Assembly (NCBI RefSeq): GCF_019972155.1
Contig: NZ_BOVL01000007.1
Coordinates: 355,843 to 419,842, forward strand
Source: Bradyrhizobium sp. RD5-C2
Lineage (GTDB): Bacteria > Pseudomonadota > Alphaproteobacteria > Rhizobiales > Xanthobacteraceae
Direction: 5' to 3'
Length of the DNA stretch: 64,000 bases
The position numbers and the translations under genes were made by a program. How positions within the stretch are numbered: position 1 is the stretch's first letter; each line of letters begins with the position of its first letter. Under the pieces are notes generated by a model, which had not been told where the DNA came from, did no database searches, and worked only from the letters and a program-made list of their open reading frames with translations. This document shows, piece by piece, positions 43,875 through 53,599 of this stretch.

Positions 43875-46169
43875 CTAGACCAGATGAAACCCGCTGCTTG
43901 TGTCGGGCACCGGCGGGTAGGGCGTGCCGGCGGGCAGGCCGAGATAGAGATATTCGAGGCCGTAGGTCGCCGCGAAGCTGGACGCATCGGCGTCGAGGAC
44001 GATGCTGCCTGCGGTGCCGAAATGCAGCTCGGGACGGCTCAAGCCGTCGGCCGAGAAGGCCGGCGCGTCGTTGACGGAAAGGCCGTTGAAGCTCGCATTC
44101 AGATGTGAGAGGTCCGCGGCGTTGCCGGCGAGATCGGAGATCGCAGCGCCGTTCGCGTTAAGGCGCGTCACCCCAAGCGTCGCGGTGGGATCGTCGGTCC
44201 CCGAGACGAGATAGTCGAAGGCGAGCTTGGTTGGATCGTGCAGCGCGGCGGTCGCTGCCGCATCAAAGATCGCGTTCGCGCCGTTGTTGAGCGCGAGCGT
44301 CGGCGTGCCGCCGGACACCGTGACGGCTTCGTTGAAAGCCAGCGTCAAGGTGACGGACGCGCCGGCGGTCTCGATGCCGGTCGTCGGCGCCGCGCGGAAC
44401 CCGGAGGACGCCGGCGCGGTGGTGTCGATCTGCAGGATGCCGCCGGGATTGGTCACCGCACCGACGAGGCTCGCATGATGGCCGTAGCCGTCCGTCAGCG
44501 ACGCGCCATGCAGCAGGAAAGCTGATACCGCGAGGTCGGCTGTGTTGTCGCCGTCAGCGACCGTGAAGCTGAAGGTCAGGGCATCGCTGCCGCTGCCGCC
44601 CGTAAACGTCGCGACACCACCGTCGTTGAGCAGCAAGGTCGGCGCGCCGTGGGTGGTGTCCACGGTGACGGCGTCGCTCATGTTGAGCGTGAAGGTGACG
44701 GCGTGGCCGACGTTGAGGTCGCCATTGCCATTCGAGATGCCGGCACTGCTGGTCGCAACCGACAGCACCGACGGCAGCAGGAAGAGCGCGGTGCCGCCAA
44801 AGCCGTCGCCGCCGACACCAAAGGTCTGGCCGGCGAAATTGTCGTTCGGATCGAGCTGGAAGTCGAAGGTCTTGTTGTGCTCGGTGAGCTCGAGCAAATT
44901 GCCGGGCAGCAGCGTGACCGTGGCATTGCTTCCGATGCTGACGCCATAGAAATCGATGGTGTCGCCGATTGCAAAGCCGCTGATGATGTTGGCCGGCGGC
45001 GTGTGTCCGTCGATCTCGAGTGTGCCGCCGGTGCCCTGGAACACGATCGGCGTGCCGCCGGTCAAGGCGGCGCTCGCGACATCGACCAGCCCGCCTGCGA
45101 TGGTTATGCCGTCGGCGGTGCCTCCGGAATCGACGGTGAGCGTGCTGCCGGCATCGACGATGATGCCGTGGATCGCACCGCTGCTGTCAATCTCGGTAGT
45201 GCCGCCATCAAGCGCAACGGCGGTTGCGGTACCCGCGACGTCGAGCGTGCCGCTGGCCTGCACGACGAGGTTGCTGGCGGTATGGCTCGCCGCGACGAAG
45301 TAGATCTCGCCGTTGAATACGAAATTGTCCGGCACCGACGGATTCCACCCGAGCGTCTGCATCTGGATGAAATCGGTCTGGGTAAAGCCGTTGATGACGC
45401 TGGAATTGCTTTCATTGTTGAAGGCGTCGTCGCCGAACGGGCCCGGACCCCCGCCGGAGCCGAAGCCGGAATCCCAGTCGCCGAGATCGCCCTTGGCGAC
45501 ATGGTTGTTCCAGCTTGCGAGGCTGGTCGCGCCATTGTCGATCGAGAAATAGCCGGTGGAGTGGACGGCGCCGGGCGCAAGCTCGCGGACGCCGGGCGCC
45601 GAGAAGCGGAACAGGTCGGGGACGCCCCAACCATTGGAATAGTGCTCGCCATTGACGCCGAGCAGCGAGTCGCGGCCCATCACCTCGGTGATCTCGTGCT
45701 CGATCGAGCCGACCAGATAGTATTGATTGCTTCCCGGCGTCGCGGTCGGTCCGTACGACCAGTTTGCCGTGGCGTCGAAGCCGACCCAGCCGTCATTGGC
45801 CGGATCGTTGGCGCCGATCAGACCGAGCGCCTTGGCTTCCGCGCGCCCGATATCGAACGTTCCACCGCCGGTCGGATCCGATGCGGGCAAGGTCGCGAAG
45901 GCCGCGAGTTGGGCGCTGGAGGTGCCGTGCGCGATCAAGGCATCCCTGATCGTGGTGTAGTCATAGGCCGGCGCCTTTGCCTCCTCGCTTTCACCAAGAA
46001 AACCGGACGAGATTGCCGAGCCGCCGACCTCGCCCCAGCCGACATGGATGTTGAGGCTGACGTTGTTGGTGAAGGCGGTGTCGAGCAGGTTGACGACATA
46101 GGCGATCGCGGTCTTGAAGCCTGACGGCGCGGATGCGACGCTCGGGTCGTAGATGACGTTGATCTGCAC
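43875..46169 (-). CDS. Large secreted metalloprotease-like repeat protein, HExxE active-site variant
   Basis: This 764-residue protein has no signal peptide and is low in Cys, Lys and Arg but rich in Gly, Asp, Thr and Ala, as in type I secretion substrates. Residues 1-270 look like a metalloprotease domain: VGSIEHEITEVMGR gives His158 and Glu159, but the second zinc histidine is replaced by Glu. Residues about 290-460 are AIDA-like beta-repeats (SGGTADGITIAGG, ISGFAIGDTIDF). Residues 460-690 are two bacterial Ig-like repeats (TFTLNMSDAVTV, TLTLAFNEAVTV). The start is GTG 46169 with GGGAGG upstream. No ABC exporter genes lie nearby. Confidence 0.75.
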   Translation of the reverse strand: MQINVIYDPSVASAPSGFKTAIAYVVNLLDTAFTNNVSLNIHVGWGEVGGSAISSGFLGESEEAKAPAYDYTTIRDALIAHGTSSAQLAAFATLPASDPTGGGTFDIGRAEAKALGLIGANDPANDGWVGFDATANWSYGPTATPGSNQYYLVGSIEHEITEVMGRDSLLGVNGEHYSNGWGVPDLFRFSAPGVRELAPGAVHSTGYFSIDNGATSLASWNNHVAKGDLGDWDSGFGSGGGPGPFGDDAFNNESNSSVINGFTQTDFIQMQTLGWNPSVPDNFVFNGEIYFVAASHTASNLVVQASGTLDVAGTATAVALDGGTTEIDSSGAIHGIIVDAGSTLTVDSGGTADGITIAGGLVDVASAALTGGTPIVFQGTGGTLEIDGHTPPANIISGFAIGDTIDFYGVSIGSNATVTLLPGNLLELTEHNKTFDFQLDPNDNFAGQTFGVGGDGFGGTALFLLPSVLSVATSSAGISNGNGDLNVGHAVTFTLNMSDAVTVDTTHGAPTLLLNDGGVATFTGGSGSDALTFSFTVADGDNTADLAVSAFLLHGASLTDGYGHHASLVGAVTNPGGILQIDTTAPASSGFRAAPTTGIETAGASVTLTLAFNEAVTVSGGTPTLALNNGANAIFDAAATAALHDPTKLAFDYLVSGTDDPTATLGVTRLNANGAAISDLAGNAADLSHLNASFNGLSVNDAPAFSADGLSRPELHFGTAGSIVLDADASSFAATYGLEYLYLGLPAGTPYPPVPDTSSGFHLV

Positions 46170-46487
46170 CGATGCCTCCCGGGAGACGGCGAGCGACTTT
46201 GCGGAGCGCCGGCGGCTCGTGCACGCCTGCGGCCGCGCGAAGATGCCCCGAATCGCAACCGCCGGCTTGGACTCCCCGGCGCTGGAGGTGGTTCAACCGG
46301 CATCGGCGGGTGCCGGCGCGGGTCTTCTCCGTACTTATACGGATACGAAAGTGGCGGATTGCAGGGCCGGACTCGGCTAAGCAAGAAGGCGCAAGCCACC
46401 CGATATTGCCCCGGCGCCGACGATCCTTTCCGATATTATTTTGCTTTTCCATTTTCCGGTGCAGCTGCTCGCGATGAGTTGGTCGGG
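46170..46487. other. Divergent intergenic region between protease-like and histidine kinase genes
   Basis: About 318 bases. It contains the kinase leader, including an open upstream extension of the kinase frame from 46359, which lacks a ribosome-binding site and domain similarity. A moderately AT-rich patch occurs at 46420-46450. No clear promoter boxes were identified. Confidence 0.5.
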
Positions 46488-48791
46488 ATGAATTTGTCGG
46501 GCCGACTGGCGGCCGGGATGATGCTTCCCGTCGTCACACTCCTGCTGGCGCTGGGTTTCATCCATGGCATCACCTGGCCGGGCATTCTGCTCGCCGGTGG
46601 TGTGGTTTCGGTGGTGTTGATGACGGCTGAGATGATTGCGAGGTCGCAGTCCAGAACGCCCGCCCAGTTGGTGCGGGCGGCGGAGGCGCTGTCGCGCGGC
46701 GAGCAGTTCTCGATACGCCCGAGTGGCGACGACGAGGCCGCTCAGCTCGCTGCGACGCTTGCCGAACTGTCCGCGCAATTGGGCAGCCGGCAGCATCTGC
46801 TGGAGAAGACCGTCGAGAGCATCCGCGATCCGGTGGTCGTCGCCGACGAGCATGCGATGATCGTGATCGTCAACGCCGCGGCGCGGCGGCTGTACCGTGT
46901 CGAACCCGGTTTTGACACCCTGACCGGCGTTCGCACCTTCCAGAACTATTATGCCGATGGCACGACCGTGATGCCGATCGCAGAGACGCCGATGGCGCGT
47001 GCGCTGCGCGGCGAGGATATCGACGATTGCGAACTGATCGTCAAACCGCTGCGGCCGGAACCCGCTGTCTGTCTTGTCGCCAACGCCAGGCCGCTGCGCG
47101 ACGATGCCGGCAATTTGCGCGGCGCGGTCATCGTGCTGCGCGATGTCACCGCAGAGCGTCAGGCGCATCGGGCGCTGGTGGAGAGCGAGCAGATGGCGCA
47201 GGCCATCGTCAGGACCGCGCTCGACGCCTTCGTCCAGACCGACCAGGACGGCATCGTGCTCGACTGGAGCCCGCAGTCCGAGGCGCTGACCGGCTGGACG
47301 CGCTCCGAGGCGGTCGGCCGGCGCGTGGTCGAACTGGTGTTTCCGGAAGAGCTGCGGGTTGCACACCGGCAGCGCATCACCCGCTTCCTGCAGGAGACCG
47401 CGACCGGCGGCATGGGCATGCGCTATGAAACCGCATCCGTGCACCGCGACGGCCACCGGTTCTATGTCGAGGTGTCGCTCAATGCGCTGCGCCGTGGCGA
47501 TGGCTGGATCATCAATTCCTTTGTCAGGGACGTCACCCAGCGGCGGCGCGCCGAAGAGCAGTTGATCCAGGCGCAGAAGACGGAATCGCTCGGGCGGTTG
47601 ACCGGCGGCATTGCGCACGACTTCAACAACATGCTGACCGTGATCACCGGCACGATCGAGATCCTCGCCGACGGCGTCAGGGATAACCCGCAGCTCGCCG
47701 CGATCGCCAAGCTGATCAGCGACGCCGCCGATCGCGGCGCGCAACTCACCTCGAGCCTGCTGGCATTCGCGCGCAAGCAGCCGTTGCAGCCCGCCGAGAC
47801 CAATGTCAACGACCTGATCGGCGAAGTGGTCCGGCTGCTATCGCAGACGCTGGGCTCGCAGACCGAGATCAGGACAGAGCTCGGCCGCGACGCCTGGTTC
47901 GCCTTCGTCGACCGCAGCCAGCTCGGCGCGGCGCTGGTCAATCTCGCCATCAATGCGCGCGATGCGATGCCTGAGGGCGGTACGCTGACCTTTGCGACCC
48001 GCAACATGCAGCTCGGGATTCCCGATGCCGTGGCGCACGGCGTCGAGCGCGCCGGCGATCATCTGGTGATCGAGGTGAGCGATACCGGTACCGGAATTTC
48101 GCCGTCGCATCTGGAGAAGATCTTCGATCCGTTCTTCTCCACCAAGGAGGTCGGGCAGGGCACCGGGCTCGGGCTCAGCATGGTGTTCGGTTTCGTCAAG
48201 CAGAGCGGCGGCGGGATCGAGGTCAAGAGCGAGCAGGGGCGCGGCACCATCTTCAGGATCTATCTGCCCAAGGCGGACGGCACCGCGCAGCGCGCGGTCG
48301 AGGAGGAAGAGCTGCCGGTCAGGGGCGGCAACGAGACCATTCTGTGCGTCGAGGACGACCCCACGATCCGTGACTACGTCACGGGCCAGCTCGAAAGCCT
48401 CGGCTACAGCGTGCTGGTTGCGGCTAACGCAGATGCCGCGCTCGAGATCGTCAGCCGCGGCACCGCGTTCGATCTTTTGTTCACCGACATCGTGATGCCC
48501 GGCAGCATGAACGGCCGGCAATTGGCGGAGACGCTGATGGCCGGGCGACCGGCGCTGCGGGTGCTGTTCACCTCGGGCTACAGCGACGGCGCGCTGCCGG
48601 CGCAACAGGGCCGCGGCGGCCACGGCATTCCGCTGCTGACCAAGCCCTACCGGCGCAGCGAGCTGGCGCGGATGCTGCGGCGTTGCCTCGATCTTCAGGT
48701 CGATTTTCAGGGCGATCCGGTTCCGCAGCCTTACTCCGTGCAGCCCGATCTCGAACGCTTCCTGCGCGAGAACCCGCCCGAGAAGAATTAG
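46488..48791 (+). CDS. Hybrid PAS sensor histidine kinase
   Basis: This 767-residue protein has two N-terminal membrane helices (about 10-50). Two PAS domains follow (about 105-220 and 235-350), then a HisKA domain with phosphoacceptor His377 (GGIAHDFNNML), a HATPase (NLAINARDAMP, SDTGTGIS, GQGTGLGLS at 485-565) and a C-terminal receiver (about 615-735) with phospho-acceptor Asp667 (LLFTDIVMP). The signal is unknown. No separate response regulator is adjacent, so output would be by phosphorelay. Confidence 0.93.
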   Translation: MNLSGRLAAGMMLPVVTLLLALGFIHGITWPGILLAGGVVSVVLMTAEMIARSQSRTPAQLVRAAEALSRGEQFSIRPSGDDEAAQLAATLAELSAQLGSRQHLLEKTVESIRDPVVVADEHAMIVIVNAAARRLYRVEPGFDTLTGVRTFQNYYADGTTVMPIAETPMARALRGEDIDDCELIVKPLRPEPAVCLVANARPLRDDAGNLRGAVIVLRDVTAERQAHRALVESEQMAQAIVRTALDAFVQTDQDGIVLDWSPQSEALTGWTRSEAVGRRVVELVFPEELRVAHRQRITRFLQETATGGMGMRYETASVHRDGHRFYVEVSLNALRRGDGWIINSFVRDVTQRRRAEEQLIQAQKTESLGRLTGGIAHDFNNMLTVITGTIEILADGVRDNPQLAAIAKLISDAADRGAQLTSSLLAFARKQPLQPAETNVNDLIGEVVRLLSQTLGSQTEIRTELGRDAWFAFVDRSQLGAALVNLAINARDAMPEGGTLTFATRNMQLGIPDAVAHGVERAGDHLVIEVSDTGTGISPSHLEKIFDPFFSTKEVGQGTGLGLSMVFGFVKQSGGGIEVKSEQGRGTIFRIYLPKADGTAQRAVEEEELPVRGGNETILCVEDDPTIRDYVTGQLESLGYSVLVAANADAALEIVSRGTAFDLLFTDIVMPGSMNGRQLAETLMAGRPALRVLFTSGYSDGALPAQQGRGGHGIPLLTKPYRRSELARMLRRCLDLQVDFQGDPVPQPYSVQPDLERFLRENPPEKN

Positions 48792-48943
48792 TCCGCAGCG
48801 CGGACTGATCACTTGCACAAGCCCCGATACGCGATGGATATCGCGGAGTTGATCATCGGGCCGCTCGTTGGGCGGACCCGTTGGCTCAAGCCATCCTGCG
48901 CGCTACGCTGCTCGACGCAGGCTAGGCGCAGGAGAACAGTGCG

Positions 48944-50002
48944 GTGCAGGATCACAGCAAGATCGCGATCTTCGACGGCCACAATGACGCGGCTCAGCAC
49001 CTGGCTGAATACCGGGAAGGCGGGCGAGATTTTCTCGTGCGCTCCGAGGATGGTCATCTCGATCTGCCGCGTGCCCGGGAAGGCGGCATGGTCGGTGGCC
49101 TGTTTGCGATGTACGCCAGGGCAGAACATCCGCGCCAAGGCGATTTCACCCGAACCGCCGACGGGTACGAGGTGCGCCTCGCGGAGCCGCTCGATGCTGC
49201 CTATGCGCGCCGTACCATCGATGCCCAGCTGAGAGCACTCGAGGCCATGGTTGCCCGCGCCGGCGGAAAAATCCGCTGCGCGACGACCGTGGATGAAATC
49301 GAGGCGGCACGCAGGGACGCAGCGTTTTCAATCGTGCTGCACCTCGAGGGCGCCGAAGCGATCGACGCCGATCTGGACGGGCTGGCCCAGCTTTATTCCC
49401 GTGGCCTGCGTTCGCTCGGCCTGGTCTGGAGCCGGCCCAACATCTTCGGCCATGGCGTGCCGTTCGCCTATCCGCGCTCCCCGGATACCGGCCCCGGTCT
49501 GACTGACGCGGGGAAGGCGCTGGTGAAGGCCTGCAACGAGCTGGGCATCATGCTGGACGCGGCTCACCTCAACGAGCGCGGCTTCTGGGATCTGGTGGCG
49601 ATCAGCACCGCTCCCATCGTGGCGACCCACGCCTGTGCGCATGCGGTCTGCCCCGCGACCCGCAACCTGACCGACCGGCAGTTCGACGCGGTCAGAGCAA
49701 CGGGCGGCGTCGTCGGCTTCAATTTCAGTGTGTCCGAGGTCCGCCCGGACGGGCACCGCGATCCGGACATCCCGATCGAGACCGTCGCCGACCACCTCAG
49801 CTACCTGATCGAACGGATGGGTGACGACCACGTTGCGCTGGGGTCCGATTTCGACGGCGCGCTGATGCCCGCTCCGTTGAAGGACGCAAGCCACCTCCCG
49901 AACCTGATCCAGGGCCTGCGCGCGCACGGCTTCGATGAGGCCACGTTGCGCAAGATCGCATTCGACAATTGGATGCGGGTGTTCCGTCAAAGCTGGCGGT
50001 GA
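48944..50002 (+). CDS. Membrane dipeptidase-type peptidase (M19 family)
   Basis: This 352-residue amidohydrolase-fold protein has zinc-site motifs of peptidase family M19: FDGHNDAAQHL (HxD, residues 8-18), LHLEGAEAID (Glu, near 132), ATHACAHAVCPATRNLTDRQF and GSDFDGA. It cleaves dipeptides, sometimes D-containing. No signal peptide is visible, so it is cytoplasmic. The GTG at 48944 follows CAGGAGA. Confidence 0.9.
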   Translation: MQDHSKIAIFDGHNDAAQHLAEYREGGRDFLVRSEDGHLDLPRAREGGMVGGLFAMYARAEHPRQGDFTRTADGYEVRLAEPLDAAYARRTIDAQLRALEAMVARAGGKIRCATTVDEIEAARRDAAFSIVLHLEGAEAIDADLDGLAQLYSRGLRSLGLVWSRPNIFGHGVPFAYPRSPDTGPGLTDAGKALVKACNELGIMLDAAHLNERGFWDLVAISTAPIVATHACAHAVCPATRNLTDRQFDAVRATGGVVGFNFSVSEVRPDGHRDPDIPIETVADHLSYLIERMGDDHVALGSDFDGALMPAPLKDASHLPNLIQGLRAHGFDEATLRKIAFDNWMRVFRQSWR

Positions 50003-50092
50003 AAACAGCTGCACGCTTTCGATCGATCGTGATCTATTGTAGCTGCACAACAACGGCGCGGCCGGTCAACGGCCCGATTCAGGGAGCGCGAA

Positions 50093-51160
50093 ATGCAGGA
50101 CCGCAAATGGTCGAGACGCGACTGGCTCAAGGTGACGGCGGCGACGGCTGCGGGCATGGTGTTCGCCGAACCGTTGCGGGCGGCGGCGCCGCCGGCTGAG
50201 GCCGTGACGCCGGAACTGATCGCAGCCGCCAAGAAGGAAGGCAAGATCTCGTTCTACAGTGCGCTCGAATTGAACACGGCGGAGCGTCTCGCGCGCGACT
50301 TCGAGCAGAAATATCCCGGCATCAGCGTCCGCGTCGAGCGCTCCGGCGCCGAGCGCATCTTCCAGCGCATCGCCCAGGAGCAGGGTAGCGGCATCCACGC
50401 CGTCGACGTCGCCAACTCGACCGATCCCGCGCATTACCTCGATTGGAAGAAGAACGACTGGCTCGCGGCCTATCTGCCGGAAGACGTCGCCAGGCATTTT
50501 CCGGCCGATCAGATCGATCCCGACGGCACGTCGGCGACATCCTGCGCCTGGTTCGAGGTGATCGGCTACAACACCGAGCAGGTGAAGCGCGAGGAGGCGC
50601 CGAAGAGCTACGCCGATCTGCTCGACCCGAAATGGCGCGGCAAGATCGTCAAGGGGCACCCGGGCTACTCCGGCGCGATCATGACCGCGACCTTCGTGCT
50701 GGCGCGCGATCTCGGCTGGCCGTATCTGGAGAAGCTTTCGCAGCAACGGGTGATGCAGGTGCAGTCGGCGGCCGATCCGCCGAAGAAGATCCTGCTCGGC
50801 GAGCGCGCGGTCATGGCCGACGGCAACGACTACAACCTCGTGCTGGCCAAGGATCAGGGCAAGCCGGTCGAGGTGGTCTACCCGACTGAGGGCGCGCCGC
50901 TGATCATCGTGCCCAGCGGCATCTTCAAGAGCGCGCCGAACCCGAACGCGGCACGGCTGTTCCAAAGCTATTTCTTCAGTGCCGAAACCCAGCAGATGCT
51001 GGCCGACGAATTTGCGCACCGCTCCTTTCACGCCAAGGTGAAGGAAAAGGCCGGCCACGTGCCGCTCGACAAGCTGAAGATGCTCAAGGCCGATCCGGCC
51101 CAGGTGCAGGCGCAGAGCGAGGAGATCAAGGCGCGCTACGCGAAGCTGTTTCGGGTGTGA
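50093..51160 (+). CDS. Extracellular solute-binding protein with Tat signal (orphan)
   Basis: This 355-residue periplasmic binding protein has a twin-arginine signal (KWSRRDWLKVTAATAAG) and the class II solute-binding fold typical of iron/spermidine/2-aminoethylphosphonate ABC systems: AAKKEGKISFYSALE, LLDPKWRGKIVKGHPG and VYPTEGAPLIIVPSG. No permease or ATPase gene lies in the neighbourhood. The ATG at 50093 follows CAGGGAGCG. It may share a transporter encoded elsewhere. The ligand is unknown. Confidence 0.88.
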   Translation: MQDRKWSRRDWLKVTAATAAGMVFAEPLRAAAPPAEAVTPELIAAAKKEGKISFYSALELNTAERLARDFEQKYPGISVRVERSGAERIFQRIAQEQGSGIHAVDVANSTDPAHYLDWKKNDWLAAYLPEDVARHFPADQIDPDGTSATSCAWFEVIGYNTEQVKREEAPKSYADLLDPKWRGKIVKGHPGYSGAIMTATFVLARDLGWPYLEKLSQQRVMQVQSAADPPKKILLGERAVMADGNDYNLVLAKDQGKPVEVVYPTEGAPLIIVPSGIFKSAPNPNAARLFQSYFFSAETQQMLADEFAHRSFHAKVKEKAGHVPLDKLKMLKADPAQVQAQSEEIKARYAKLFRV

Positions 51161-51217
51161 CAGCCGGTCCTCGCCTCCCATCCTGCGAGCGAGGTCAACG
51201 ACGAGGAGCATTGGACA

Positions 51218-52114
51218 ATGGCGATCGGAGCTTTGCGGACCGCGGATGTATGCTTTGATGGCCTGCCCGGCTATGCGTTCGCGCCCAACTATCGTGACGA
51301 TCTTCCCGGCTATGCCGGTTTGCGCATGCACTATCTCGACGAGGGACGGGGCAATGCCCGTGTTGCGCTGTGCCTTCATGGCCAGCCGACCTGGAGCTAC
51401 CTTTACCGCAAGATGATTCCGGGCCTCGTCGCCTCCGGCTATCGGGTGATCGCGCCCGATATGTTCGGGTTCGGTCGCTCCGACAAGCCTGTCGAGGAGG
51501 CCGTCTACACCTTCGACTTCCATCGCGAGAGCCTGATCGCCTTGATCCGTGCGCTCGATCTCGGTCGCATGACGCTGGTTTGCCAGGACTGGGGCGGTTT
51601 GCTTGGCCTTACCATCCCGATGGACATGGCCGATCGCTTCGAAGCGCTGCTGGTCATGAACACCATGCTCGCGACCGGGGACCGCCCGCTGACGAAGGGC
51701 TTCATGGATTGGCGCGCGTGGAGCAACGCAAATCCCGACATGGCCGTCGGCAAGCTGATGGCGCGCGCCTGCCCGCAGCTCTCATCGGCGGAGGCTGCGG
51801 CCTATGACGCGCCTTTCCCTGATGCCAGCTACAAATCCGGTGTGCGCCGCTTCCCGAATCTCGTGCCGGACCAGCCCGATGCCGGCGGCGCGGCCATCTC
51901 GCGCAAGGCGCGCGAATGGTGGCGAAGCGAATACGGCGGCAAGACCGCGATGGTGATCGGCATGACCGACCCGGTGCTCGGGCCGGCCGTGATGGCGGAG
52001 ATGCGGCAAACCGTCCGCAATTGCCCCGAGCCGGTCACGCTCACCGCAGCCGGACACTTCGTGCAGGAATGGGGTGAGGATGTCCTGAAGGGCGCGCTGC
52101 CGCTGCTGTCCTGA
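51218..52114 (+). CDS. Alpha/beta hydrolase, haloalkane dehalogenase-like
   Basis: This 298-residue protein has the HLD-I arrangement: oxyanion-region HGQPTWS (54-60), nucleophile Asp124 followed by halide-stabilising Trp125 (VCQDWGGLLGL), late catalytic Asp251 (GMTDPVLG) and His280 (AAGHFVQEW). Asp124 followed by Trp125 is the order in the DhlA-type subfamily. The second halide-binding Trp in the cap domain cannot be fixed by eye (Trp165 or Trp168 are candidates). Actual dehalogenase activity on a natural substrate is inference. GAGGAGC precedes the ATG. Confidence 0.85.
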   Translation: MAIGALRTADVCFDGLPGYAFAPNYRDDLPGYAGLRMHYLDEGRGNARVALCLHGQPTWSYLYRKMIPGLVASGYRVIAPDMFGFGRSDKPVEEAVYTFDFHRESLIALIRALDLGRMTLVCQDWGGLLGLTIPMDMADRFEALLVMNTMLATGDRPLTKGFMDWRAWSNANPDMAVGKLMARACPQLSSAEAAAYDAPFPDASYKSGVRRFPNLVPDQPDAGGAAISRKAREWWRSEYGGKTAMVIGMTDPVLGPAVMAEMRQTVRNCPEPVTLTAAGHFVQEWGEDVLKGALPLLS

Positions 52115-52179
52115 CCACGGAGAATGGGCAGAGACGGGCAACCGCAGCCGCGCTGCAAAGCTTGAACTGAACAGTAATC

Positions 52180-53157
52180 TCAGGCCGCACGCATCGTCCG
52201 CTGTGCGCGATAAGCCTGCGGCGACAGCAGCGTCAGCTTGCGGAAGGCCTTGCGAAAGCTCCTCTCGTCCTCGTAGCCGGTGGCGCGGGCGATGGCCTTG
52301 ATCGGTTGCGCCGTCGTCTCCAGCAGCGTGCGCGCGTGCTCGACGCGGCGGCGCATGATGAAGGCCTGCGGCGGCTCGTGGGTCAGTTCGCGGAAGCGGC
52401 GGTTCAGCGTCCGCTCGCTCAGGCCCAGCGCCTGCGCAAGGCTGCGCACCGTGATCGGCGCCTTGCCGGTGCGGCGCACCAGCATGTCCGCCTTCATCAG
52501 CAGCGGGTCCTGGGCGAGCATGTAGCCGAGCGGCATGAAGATCGCTTGCGTGCGCTGCGCGGTGTCGATCACCGCATAGTCGGCGCAGACCTTTGCGACC
52601 TCCGTGCCCTCGACGAGCTCGATCAGCCGCAGCAACAGATCGACCCACGACATCGGCCCGGCGGCACAGACCAGGCGATCAGCCTGGGTGAGCACGGCAT
52701 CGCTCGCAAGATCGATCTTGGGATGGCGACGGCGGAGTTCACTTTGCAGCCACCAGGTGATGGTGGCGCGGCGGCCGTCGAGCAGGCCGGCATTGGCAAG
52801 CAGCAGCACGCCGCTGCAGAAGGCGCCGATCAGGCGACCGCTTGCATGTTGCTGGCGCAGCCAGGCGCCGGCGCGGTCATATTGCGGTTGCAGGCGCTCG
52901 GCAGTGAGATGGTCCACGAGGCTGCCCGGCACGATGATCGCGTCGAATGCCGTCCGCTTGCTGACGGCGCCGTCGACGGCAAGCAACTTGCCGCCGCCGG
53001 CGCGCACTGCCTTGCCGTCGAGCGAGAGCGTCTGCCACGTGAAGCGCGCCTTGCCGCCGCGCAACTGCATCACGTGATTGCCGAGCGTGAGGATGTCGGC
53101 GATGCCGGCGACTGCCGATTGCATGCAGCCTTCCAGCGCGAGGATTGCAAGCTTCAT
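52180..53157 (-). CDS. GlxA-type AraC-family transcriptional regulator with DJ-1/PfpI domain
   Basis: This 325-residue protein has an N-terminal DJ-1/PfpI-like domain (LAILALEGCMQSAVAGI, AIIVPGSLVDHL, GAFCSGVLLLANAGLLDGRRAT) and a C-terminal AraC DNA-binding domain (SLAQALGLSERTLNRRF and IKAIARATGYEDERSFRKAFRKL). Both HTHs are intact. The start at 53157 follows GGAGGT. It is divergent from the tautomerase gene, which it may regulate. Confidence 0.9.
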   Translation of the reverse strand: MKLAILALEGCMQSAVAGIADILTLGNHVMQLRGGKARFTWQTLSLDGKAVRAGGGKLLAVDGAVSKRTAFDAIIVPGSLVDHLTAERLQPQYDRAGAWLRQQHASGRLIGAFCSGVLLLANAGLLDGRRATITWWLQSELRRRHPKIDLASDAVLTQADRLVCAAGPMSWVDLLLRLIELVEGTEVAKVCADYAVIDTAQRTQAIFMPLGYMLAQDPLLMKADMLVRRTGKAPITVRSLAQALGLSERTLNRRFRELTHEPPQAFIMRRRVEHARTLLETTAQPIKAIARATGYEDERSFRKAFRKLTLLSPQAYRAQRTMRAA

Positions 53158-53309
53158 GGGACCTCCGGAATTTGCCGTCATCCTACCCGATTGGCGCAGC
53201 CAGGCCGTGGCAGATATTGCCCGATCTCTGTCCGATCGGCCACTGCCTGATCGCGGTGTGCCGGTCCATCTTCGTTGCGTTGTCACAACCTCAGCAATGG
53301 AGAGAGACC

Positions 53310-53573
53310 ATGCCTTACGTCACCATTTCCACCGTCCGCGGCATCTTCGATGTCGCGCAGAAGCAGGCGCTGCTGCAGCGCGTCACCGATCTCATGGTCG
53401 AGGTCGAGGGGCAGGGTAACCCCGATTTCCGCCGCAACGTCTGGGTCAAGATCGAGGAGGGCGAGCCCGCGAGTTGGTCGCTCGGCGGCATGATCCCGAC
53501 GCCCGACATGATCGCGGGCAATTTCGGGGCGCTTGACGCCGGCGGACGGCGGGTCGCGAAGGCGAAAGCTTAA
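53310..53573 (+). CDS. 4-oxalocrotonate tautomerase-type protein
   Basis: This 87-residue protein starts Met-Pro, giving the N-terminal catalytic proline (Pro1 after Met removal) of the tautomerase superfamily. It continues with the MPYVTISTVRG strand and KIEEGEPASWSLGG. It is slightly longer than classical 62-residue 4-OT, as in YwhB/DmpI-like variants. The real substrate is unknown. GGAGAGAG precedes the ATG at 53310. It is divergent from the GlxA-type regulator. Confidence 0.85.
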   Translation: MPYVTISTVRGIFDVAQKQALLQRVTDLMVEVEGQGNPDFRRNVWVKIEEGEPASWSLGGMIPTPDMIAGNFGALDAGGRRVAKAKA

Positions 53574-53599
53574 GCGAAGAAAAGGCGTCTTCGCCACAT

